A stretch of 22,820 bases of DNA from Muribaculaceae bacterium. Its GTDB lineage: Bacteria > Bacteroidota > Bacteroidia > Bacteroidales > Muribaculaceae. The translations under genes and the position numbers were made by a program. This document shows positions 1 through 6,167 of this stretch, one piece after another. Position 1 is the first letter of the stretch. Each line of letters opens with the position of its first letter. Below the pieces are notes generated by a model, which made no database searches, was not told where the DNA came from, and saw only the letters and a list, made by a program, of their open reading frames with translations. The stretch covers positions 1 through 22,820 of the forward strand of contig JAIDTS010000151.1 in assembly GCA_029060585.1 (NCBI GenBank), read 5' to 3'.

Positions 1-813
1 TTTCCGGCGATTATTAAATCAGGAGAAATCAGAATTGCGGGTGATAATGAACGCTCAACGCATATCCTGAAACCTGCACCTTGGGATAAAACGCTTCGTG
101 ACCGTAAACTGATCCCCGCCAATGAGTATCTGACTATGCAAATAGCCTCACAGGTTTATGGCATACAAACCGCAGCTAATGGATTATGCTTCACCTCCAA
201 AGGGCAGTCGGTATACATTACACGCCGTTTCGATATTCAAACCGACGGCTCGAAACTGCCGATGGAAGATTTCGCCTCGATAATCGGTAAAAATGAACAG
301 ACCGCAGGACTTCACTTCAAATATAACGGTAGTTATGAGGATATTGCTAAAGCAATTCGAGCATACGTAGCCGCATGGATGGTTGATATGGAGCGTTTCT
401 TTGAATTGGTCGTATTCAACTATATCTACGCAAACGGAGACGCTCACCTTAAAAATTTCTCCCTGATTCTAAATGGGCAAGATTACCGCTTAGCTCCGGC
501 ATACGATCTTCTGAATACCAGCCTCCATGTAAATGGAGATGATCTTGGACTTGACGGAGGACTATCACCGGACATTGAGAAAAGTGACGTGTTTGATAAA
601 ACCGGACATCCCTGCCGTCTCGACTTCGAGAGGTTCGGCAACAAAATCGGCTTAGTAAAACGGCGTATGGATAAAATTCTTGACAAGTACATGTCATTAC
701 CCGATGGGGCGATAACCCTAATAGCCCAAAGCTATCTCCCCGAAAAAGCGAAACGCAACTATACACGCATCGTCAATGAGAGAATAACCCGATTTATCAG
801 AGAATCGGAGTGA
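1..813 (+). CDS. HipA-type serine/threonine kinase, C-terminal part (5' end outside window)
   Basis: The reading frame is open from base 1, so the gene begins upstream and about 270 residues are visible. The product is the C-terminal kinase domain of the HipA family, the toxin half of HipBA-type toxin-antitoxin modules, which phosphorylates cellular targets and is usually held by a DNA-binding partner. Visible motifs are THILKP (about 61-78), ERF-like RRFD (about 223-234), the catalytic loop NGDAHLKN (433-456, catalytic Asp 439-441 and metal-binding Asn 454-456) and the metal-binding LAPAYD (490-507). All key residues seen here are intact, so the kinase is probably active. In many Bacteroidota, HipA is split into a small N-terminal protein, a roughly 310-residue kinase protein and an Xre regulator. 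The visible length would fit that split kinase, but the partners would lie outside the window. Confidence 0.9.
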   Translation, partial: FPAIIKSGEIRIAGDNERSTHILKPAPWDKTLRDRKLIPANEYLTMQIASQVYGIQTAANGLCFTSKGQSVYITRRFDIQTDGSKLPMEDFASIIGKNEQTAGLHFKYNGSYEDIAKAIRAYVAAWMVDMERFFELVVFNYIYANGDAHLKNFSLILNGQDYRLAPAYDLLNTSLHVNGDDLGLDGGLSPDIEKSDVFDKTGHPCRLDFERFGNKIGLVKRRMDKILDKYMSLPDGAITLIAQSYLPEKAKRNYTRIVNERITRFIRESE

Positions 814-1046
814 CGGAAGCGAGGCTATAACTCCTAATTTTGATTCATAGGAATTCCCTTCAATCATGTAAGTATAGAACCTATCGGCTCATATTTTATG
901 CAAAAGCGGCAAAAATCGGCTAAAGATTGAAGTAAATATGGTGTGAAACAGCTCGCTATGAGCCGATAGTAGTGGGGGCGCATGCGGAGTATGCTTTGTT
1001 ACTAAACTTTCTAATGGAAGTATTTTTGAGATGTACAGCCCTATAG
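814..1046. other. Gene-free stretch after hipA-like gene
   Basis: No convincing reading frame is present on either strand, and I recognise no tRNA or rRNA. The stretch carries the 13-base inverted repeat at 881-893/957-969, the palindrome GGAATTCC at 850-857, and an 8-base complementary pair (858-865 with 925-932) that interleaves with the 13-base repeat. No hairpin followed by a T-run is seen directly after the hipA-like stop codon. Confidence 0.6.
881..969. repeat. Perfect 13-base inverted repeat, arms 63 bases apart
   Basis: The arm CTATCGGCTCATA (881-893) is the exact reverse complement of TATGAGCCGATAG (957-969). A third partial copy, ATCGGCT, lies between the arms near 915. The 63-base interior contains no reading frame and no TAnnTTTG promoter on either strand. 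It could be a protein-binding site pair, the ends of a small non-coding RNA stem or a remnant of a small mobile repeat. The sequence does not decide between these. Confidence 0.6.
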
Positions 1047-1078
1047 TTTGGATGATTCGCTGAAAATCTTTATCTTTG
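1047..1078 (+). promoter_or_regulatory. Bacteroidota-type promoter for the nitroreductase gene
   Basis: TTTG at 1047-1050 and TATCTTTG at 1071-1078 match the -33 (TTTG) and -7 (TAnnTTTG) elements of the Bacteroides major sigma factor, with a 20-base spacer. Transcription would start a few bases after 1078. That leaves an untranslated leader of about 145 bases before the start codon at 1231. Confidence 0.7.
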
Positions 1079-1083
1079 TAGTT

Positions 1084-1230
1084 GGATTTGGATAAGTGGT
1101 TTGAATAGCGAAACTTAAATTACTTAAGTTTCTGATTTGGCAATCTATAGCAATCTAACTGATTAAATCTCGCGCAGAGGAGCAAAGCTCGCAGAGATAG
1201 ATATCTTAAATCAGAAAGTTGAATTAAATT
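1084..1230 (+). promoter_or_regulatory. Long, foldable 5' leader of the nitroreductase gene
   Basis: Several complementary segments lie in this leader: a hairpin AAACTTAA (1111-1118) with TTAAGTTT (1124-1131), a 10-base closing pair TTTCTGATTT (1129-1138) with AAATCAGAAA (1208-1217), an inner 6-base pair (1143-1148 with 1197-1202) and an apical GAGC-AAA-GCTC (1180-1190). The first hairpin and the 10-base pair share bases 1129-1131, so they could be alternative folds. An 8-base direct repeat, GCAATCTA, occurs at 1140-1147 and 1150-1157. I do not recognise a known riboswitch class. Confidence 0.35.
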
Positions 1231-1890
1231 ATGTACATTATGATAAAGGAAGGAATCATCAGAAATGTCGGCATGGCAGTCATAGCTGCCGCAATGCTCA
1301 GTTCGTGCACACAGGGAAATCAGGATGGGAATGCAACAGTCAACGAAAGTTCTGCGGAGAACACTGTGATAGAAACTATCATGAGCCGCAGAAGCGTAAG
1401 GGCATACGAGGATCGTGCAGTGCCACGCGACACTATGGAACTGATAGCCGAATGCGGCATCAATGCTCCAAACGGTATGAACAAACAGGAATGGGAGATC
1501 CGAATTGTGGATAATCCTGAGTTCATCAATGGAGTGACGGAACTGTTCGTGAAGGAAAATCCTGACGCAGCAAACGATCCGGGATTCAAGAATATCTTCC
1601 GTAACGCTCCTACAGTTGTCTTCATCGGAGCACCTGATAGCACATATTCAGGAGTGAATTGTGGTTTGCTTGGCGAGAATATGATCCTTGCAGCATGGTC
1701 GATGGGGATTGGATCCTGCTGTCTCGGTGGTCCGGTTCGATTCCTCAACTCGGAAGTCGCTTCTGAATATCTGAAGCAGCTAAAGTTTTCAGAAGGATAT
1801 TCATTAATATATGCAATCGGGTTCGGCTACCCGGCAGAAAGTCCTGATGCTAAGCCGAGGGATAAGGGCAAGATAATGTTTGTAGACTGA
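1231..1890 (+). CDS. Nitroreductase-family lipoprotein
   Basis: This is a 219-residue FMN-dependent nitroreductase-fold protein. Family members reduce nitro groups, quinones or other electron acceptors with NAD(P)H. Residues 13-26 form a hydrophobic stretch ending in the lipobox LSSC with Cys26, so the protein is predicted to be exported and lipid-anchored. The nitroreductase domain runs from about 47 to 205. Visible motifs are RRSVR (53-57, FMN phosphate contact), NAPNGMNKQEW (78-88), GSCCLGG (161-167) and IGFGYP (196-201). A second in-frame ATG at 1240 would remove only three residues, so the exact start is uncertain. A promoter with a long leader precedes the gene. The electron donor outside the cytoplasm and the substrate are unknown. 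Confidence 0.9.
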   Translation: MYIMIKEGIIRNVGMAVIAAAMLSSCTQGNQDGNATVNESSAENTVIETIMSRRSVRAYEDRAVPRDTMELIAECGINAPNGMNKQEWEIRIVDNPEFINGVTELFVKENPDAANDPGFKNIFRNAPTVVFIGAPDSTYSGVNCGLLGENMILAAWSMGIGSCCLGGPVRFLNSEVASEYLKQLKFSEGYSLIYAIGFGYPAESPDAKPRDKGKIMFVD

Positions 1891-1936
1891 TAGAAATGAT
1901 GGAAGTGTGGAATATTATCGCTAACTCGTGAAGAAC

Positions 1937-2470
1937 ATGTCGAAGGCAAAACTGAAAAAATATATAGCTGAGCTAACGGCCGAGCAAGTCGGTGAGATAC
2001 TGCTGCAGGTGTATGATGCGAGCAAGGAGGCAAAGGGATGGCTTGACTTCTATCTCAACCCCGACATAGAAGGACTTAGCGAGAAATACCGCAAGCAGAT
2101 ACATCTGAAATGCTACGGACGCACCGGGAGAGCGAGGCGGCCGAAGATGAGGGACTGCAACCAGCTTATAAAGACATTCAGCACCATAGTGCAGGATCCG
2201 ACGCCCGTAGCCGACCTGATGCTCTACTTCATGGAGGAAGTGACGAGGGTGGCCACGGCGAAGGGACGATACAGCGAGAGTTATTTCCGCACGCTGACGG
2301 GTCAGCTGCGCAAGACGCTTGAATATCTGGCAGCTCACGGACTACTGGAATACAACATGCCACGTGTCCGCAAGATCATAGGTCTGGCGGAAGGGAGCAG
2401 CCGGTTTCTGGCTCAAGATTATGAAGATGCTCTTGCCGATGTAGATGAGCTCAACTTTCATAAGCTCTGA
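1937..2470 (+). CDS. DUF6155 family protein
   Basis: This is a 177-residue soluble protein with no signal peptide or membrane segment. The start MSKAKLKKYIAEL, a leucine-rich first helix, and the basic patch followed by a long helical segment (VADLMLYFMEE) resemble the DUF6155 family of uncharacterised Bacteroidota/Firmicutes proteins. A GTG nine bases upstream (1928) is in frame. ATG 1937 is preferred because family members normally begin at this point. The gene lies 46 bases after the nitroreductase stop and no promoter is seen between them, so they may be co-transcribed. No function is known. The basic segment at about residues 60-75 could contact nucleic acid, but this is only a possibility. 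Confidence 0.75.
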   Translation: MSKAKLKKYIAELTAEQVGEILLQVYDASKEAKGWLDFYLNPDIEGLSEKYRKQIHLKCYGRTGRARRPKMRDCNQLIKTFSTIVQDPTPVADLMLYFMEEVTRVATAKGRYSESYFRTLTGQLRKTLEYLAAHGLLEYNMPRVRKIIGLAEGSSRFLAQDYEDALADVDELNFHKL

Positions 2471-2538
2471 GATATCACGCAGAGGACGCAGTTCCTGCGC
2501 TATGGAATTGCAAACAATATGAAAAAAACGAATAAAAA
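2471..2538 (+). other. Short intergenic gap with a small hairpin and CGCAGAG motif
   Basis: A CGCAG-TTC-CTGCG hairpin (2487-2499) is preceded by CGCAGAG (2478-2484). The same CGCAGAG motif occurs twice in the nitroreductase leader (1173-1179 and 1190-1196). No TAnnTTTG element is present. The downstream acetyltransferase may therefore be read from upstream. Confidence 0.3.
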
Positions 2539-3102
2539 ATGGATATATTTGAGAAAGAATGGAACAAGATGCTCGGGGGAGAAATATATGATGCGGTGCA
2601 TCCTGAGTTCCTTCGCCGACTGGAAGAGACCAGACTGAAAATATGGGAGTTCAACAATATGCATCCATCAAAGAAGGAGGAACGGATAGCCTTGTTCAGG
2701 AGCATTGTGGGGACTTGCGGAGAAACCTTCCATATCAACCGACCATTCCGATGCGATTACGGATGCAACATACATATCGGAAATAATTTCTTTGCCAATT
2801 TCAATCTCACTATCCTCGATGAGGCTCCCGTGACATTCGGCGACAATGTCTTTATCGGACCTAACGTGAGCATATACACCGCTTGCCATCCAATAGACGC
2901 GGAAGCAAGGAATACCGGAGTGGAATGGGCTGAACCGGTCACGATCGGCAACAGCGTATGGATCGGCGGAAGCGTAACTATACTTCCAGGAGTGACAATC
3001 GGCGATAACAGCGTGATCGGGGCGGGAAGCGTGGTGACGAAAGATGTGGAGGCCAACACCGTGGTTGCCGGCAATCCGGCGAAAGTAATCAAACGGATAT
3101 GA
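2539..3102 (+). CDS. Maltose/galactoside-type O-acetyltransferase (left-handed beta-helix)
   Basis: This 187-residue cytoplasmic enzyme belongs to the LacA/Maa family and transfers acetyl from acetyl-CoA to a sugar hydroxyl. Residues 1-60 form the helical N-terminal Mac domain, with a KMLGGEIYDA motif at 10-20. Residues 60-185 are hexapeptide repeats of a left-handed beta-helix (CNIHIGNN, VTFGDNVFIGPNV, VTIGNSVWIGGSVTI, VTIGDNSVIGAGSVV). The catalytic His is H117 in the YTACHP loop. The C-terminal AGNPAKVIKRI is typical of the family. The length equals the usual 180-200 residues. The gene precedes a GH3 glycosidase, consistent with carbohydrate handling, though the real acceptor sugar cannot be told from sequence. 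Confidence 0.93.
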   Translation: MDIFEKEWNKMLGGEIYDAVHPEFLRRLEETRLKIWEFNNMHPSKKEERIALFRSIVGTCGETFHINRPFRCDYGCNIHIGNNFFANFNLTILDEAPVTFGDNVFIGPNVSIYTACHPIDAEARNTGVEWAEPVTIGNSVWIGGSVTILPGVTIGDNSVIGAGSVVTKDVEANTVVAGNPAKVIKRI

Positions 3103-3168
3103 GGCTTCAGTCTTAAGTCTTAAGTCTTTTGTAAATATCTAAATACCATAAAACACAAAAACACCAAC
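3103..3168 (+). other. Intergenic gap with TCTTAAG direct repeats
   Basis: Two consecutive copies of TCTTAAG (3111-3117 and 3118-3124) are followed by TCTTTTG. No clear terminator or TAnnTTTG promoter is visible before the GH3 gene. Confidence 0.3.
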
Positions 3169-6114
3169 ATGAAGAAACTATACATCGCACTGATCGGGCT
3201 TATGCTAATGGCCGCTTCGATACAGGCAAAGACAGGAAAAAGTCCTGTGAAGTTTGACTCTTACGAGTGGAACTTCGGAACAGTTGACCCTGAGAAAGGG
3301 ACCGTCTGCCATACTTTCACGATGAAGAACACTTCGGACAAGGCAGTGAAGATAGGGAAGGCTATACCAAGCTGCGAGTGCATCGAGGCATTCTACCCTT
3401 CAGAAGCTATCGCTCCCGGGGAGGAGGTTAAAGTAATGGTAGCACTGTCGCCAGACACTTCATCAGGAAAGACATACCGCAGCGTCGAGCTGACAGATAC
3501 CGAAGGCAACACCCTCGGCGCCCTCTCTATGGAGGCGGATGTGAAGACTCTGCCCGCCACCACTCCCCTCGCCTACCAGTATCCATTCCAAAATCCCTCG
3601 CTTTCCAACGAGGAACGTGTGGAAAACCTGATTTCCCTGCTGACTCCGGAGGAAAAGGTAGGGCTCATGATGAACAAGTCGGTATCCGTCGACCGCCTTG
3701 GGATTCCGTCATATAACTGGTGGAGCGAGGCATGCCATGGTGTCAGACAAGATAACTATACAGTCTTCCCGCAGCCAATCGGTATGGCATCGTCATTCAA
3801 CGACAAACTATTCTACGATGTATTCACGGCGGTTTCAGACGAAGCCCGCGCTAACTGGAACCGTTCGGACCACAATATATTCAACGTGCCGATGGGAGTC
3901 ATCTACTATCCCGGCAATCCTGAACTCACATTCTGGTGTCCTAACGTCAATATATTCCGCGATCCACGCTGGGGACGCGGACAGGAGACATGCGGAGAAG
4001 ACCCGTACATGAATGCAGTGTTAGGAGTGCAGACAGTGCTCGGAATGCAGGGTAACGACGACCGATATTTCAAGACACATGCATGCGCCAAGCACTATGC
4101 CGTACACAGCGGGCCGGAGCCTCTCAGGCATACATACAACGCATCCGTATCGATGAGAGACCTCTGGGAAACATATCTTCCGGCATTCAAAGCTCTGGTG
4201 AAAAAGGGGAATGTAAGGGAAGTGATGTGCGCCTACAACAGATATGAGGGAGTGCCTTGCTGCACGAGCGACAGACTTCTCGTAGACATACTGCGACGCA
4301 AATGGGGTTACGACGCAATAGTACTTACAGACTGCGACGCCATCAACAACTTCTACAACAAAGGGCAGCACGAGACCCATCCTGATCCGCTTTCAGCATC
4401 GGTGGACGCAGTGCTCAACGGCACAGACCTCGAATGCGGAAAGGTCTTTATGGTACTTACGGAGGCTCTTGATAAGGGACTTATCGATGAATCCACACTC
4501 GACGGACATCTTCGCAAGACGCTTAAAGGAAGATTCGAGCTCGGAATGTTCGACCCGGCAGATATGCTTCCCTGGGCAAACCTCGGAGAAGACGTGATCA
4601 GCAGCGAGGCATTCGACGAACTCGCCACACAGGCCGCGCGCGAATCGATGGTGCTTCTCAAGAACAACGGAGGTGTGCTTCCACTCGCGAAAAGCGTAAA
4701 GAACATAGCGGTGGTAGGACCTAACGCCGACGACATCGAACTGCTCAACGGCAACTACGGAGGCACTCCTACCAAAGAGCATCAGCATTCACTTCTCGAA
4801 GGAATCCGCAAAGCCATTCCTGACGCAAACATCTTATATAGAAAAGCATGCGAACTTGACGACGAATACGCCACCATCCCGCATTTAGGAGATTTCAATG
4901 ATGGCAAGGGAGTAAAGGTGGAATTCTTCAACAACAACTTACTCAGCGGAAATCCAGACCGGACGGACTATTACAAGGACATCAACTTCAGTACATTCGG
5001 AGCATGGGGTTTTGCAGAAGGCATCAGTAAAGACACCCTCTCAGTGCGCATATCAGGCAAGATACGTCCTGACTTCACAGGAGACATGAAGTATACGCTT
5101 TCAACAGACAACGGATACACACTCAAAGTGAACGGAGAGATAGTAGAAGAAGCAGCTCCGGGGGGACGTAGAGGATTCGGATTCAACCGCAAGCCGGAAT
5201 ACAAGTCATTCCCGGTCAAGGAGGGAGAAGAATATGAAGTAGAGATAGAATACAGGCACGGTAACGGCAACTTCGCCCTGCTACGCGGCGATATCTGCGA
5301 ACGCAAGCCTATAGAATTCAGCGACCTCGCAGCCGAGATGGACGATATGGATGCCATTGTGGTGATCGGAGGCATATCGGCGCAGATGGAAGGAGAAGGG
5401 GGAGACAAAGCCGACATAGAGCTTCCAAAAATCCAGCAGGAACTTCTGAAGGCCATGAGAAAGACCGGGAAACCGGTAATCTTCGTCAACTGCTCCGGAT
5501 CGGCGATTGCCTTCGGGAGCGTGGAGGACAGCTATGATGCCCTCATCCAGGCATGGTATCCCGGACAAGGAGGAGCAAAGGCTCTTGCCGAAACCATTTT
5601 CGGCGACTATAATCCGGGCGGCAAGCTTCCTGTCACCTTCTACCGCAGCAACGATGACCTCCCTGACTTCCTTGACTACAACATGGAGGGTCGCACCTAC
5701 CGCTATTTCCACGGAGATCCGCTCTATGCGTTCGGAGAAGGGCTTTCCTATACAGATTTCACCGTGGGCAACGGCAAGCTCTCCAAAAAGAGCATGAAGA
5801 GCGACGAGAGCGTAAAAGTCACTGTACCGGTGACTAATACCGGCGAAAGGGAAGGAAGCGAGACTATACAGGTGTACGTCAAGGCTCTCGATTATCCCGA
5901 AGCTCCGATCAAGTCGCTGAGAGGATTCAAGAAACTCAACCTCAAGCCCGGCGAAACCGGAAAGGCAGAGATTATCCTCGATGGAGAATCATTCGAATAT
6001 TACGATCCATCGATAGACGAGCTTTCGACAAGGCCCGGAAGATACGAGATACTCTATGGCACCTCTTCGAGGGACCGAGATCTTAAGAAATTGAACATTA
6101 CAGTAAAAGAATAA
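3169..6114 (+). CDS. Secreted GH3 beta-glucosidase/beta-xylosidase with DUF1573-like and PA14 domains
   Basis: This is a 981-residue exported glycoside hydrolase that releases sugars from the non-reducing ends of beta-linked oligosaccharides by a retaining mechanism. Residues 1-20 are a signal peptide (cleavage near IQA). Residues about 25-128 resemble DUF1573, an immunoglobulin-like domain (WNFGTVDPEKG, KNTSDKAVKIG). About 150-470 is the GH3 TIM-barrel with KHYAVHSGP and the nucleophile D388 in VLTDCDA. About 494-860 is the GH3 alpha/beta sandwich, with acid/base candidates E741 or E743 in QMEGEGGDKAD. A PA14-type beta-domain (about 582-710) is inserted in it. Residues about 882-960 are the Fn3-like C-terminal domain. 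The barrel resembles beta-xylosidases related to fungal and plant Xyl3 enzymes, but glucosidase activity is equally possible. No SusC/SusD genes are adjacent, so the enzyme is not in an obvious polysaccharide utilisation locus. Confidence 0.93.
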   Translation: MKKLYIALIGLMLMAASIQAKTGKSPVKFDSYEWNFGTVDPEKGTVCHTFTMKNTSDKAVKIGKAIPSCECIEAFYPSEAIAPGEEVKVMVALSPDTSSGKTYRSVELTDTEGNTLGALSMEADVKTLPATTPLAYQYPFQNPSLSNEERVENLISLLTPEEKVGLMMNKSVSVDRLGIPSYNWWSEACHGVRQDNYTVFPQPIGMASSFNDKLFYDVFTAVSDEARANWNRSDHNIFNVPMGVIYYPGNPELTFWCPNVNIFRDPRWGRGQETCGEDPYMNAVLGVQTVLGMQGNDDRYFKTHACAKHYAVHSGPEPLRHTYNASVSMRDLWETYLPAFKALVKKGNVREVMCAYNRYEGVPCCTSDRLLVDILRRKWGYDAIVLTDCDAINNFYNKGQHETHPDPLSASVDAVLNGTDLECGKVFMVLTEALDKGLIDESTLDGHLRKTLKGRFELGMFDPADMLPWANLGEDVISSEAFDELATQAARESMVLLKNNGGVLPLAKSVKNIAVVGPNADDIELLNGNYGGTPTKEHQHSLLEGIRKAIPDANILYRKACELDDEYATIPHLGDFNDGKGVKVEFFNNNLLSGNPDRTDYYKDINFSTFGAWGFAEGISKDTLSVRISGKIRPDFTGDMKYTLSTDNGYTLKVNGEIVEEAAPGGRRGFGFNRKPEYKSFPVKEGEEYEVEIEYRHGNGNFALLRGDICERKPIEFSDLAAEMDDMDAIVVIGGISAQMEGEGGDKADIELPKIQQELLKAMRKTGKPVIFVNCSGSAIAFGSVEDSYDALIQAWYPGQGGAKALAETIFGDYNPGGKLPVTFYRSNDDLPDFLDYNMEGRTYRYFHGDPLYAFGEGLSYTDFTVGNGKLSKKSMKSDESVKVTVPVTNTGEREGSETIQVYVKALDYPEAPIKSLRGFKKLNLKPGETGKAEIILDGESFEYYDPSIDELSTRPGRYEILYGTSSRDRDLKKLNITVKE

Positions 6115-6120
6115 TTATGA

Positions 6121-6160
6121 GTGCGTAGTGCCATCACTCAGAAGTGGCGGCACTCCGCAT
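6121..6160 (+). promoter_or_regulatory. Long hairpin between GH3 and helicase genes
   Basis: AGTGCCATCACT (6127-6138) pairs with AGTGGCGGCACT (6143-6154) around the loop CAGA, with one mismatch and one G-U pair. The stem continues outward past one mismatch (6122-6125 with 6156-6159). It begins seven bases after the GH3 stop codon. There is no T-run after it, so it is not a textbook terminator. It may instead protect the GH3 mRNA end, attenuate read-through or control translation of the helicase. Confidence 0.55.
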
Positions 6161-6167
6161 CGAGGCA

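Noticed and set aside
881..969. Invertible promoter (phase-variation switch) between the 13-base inverted repeats
   Set aside because: The 63-base interior has no TAnnTTTG element on either strand, and no invertase gene is present in the window.
3169..6114. Polysaccharide utilisation locus around the GH3 and GH43 genes
   Set aside because: No SusC/SusD pair or sensor-regulator is present. The two glycosidase genes are about 14 kb apart on opposite strands.
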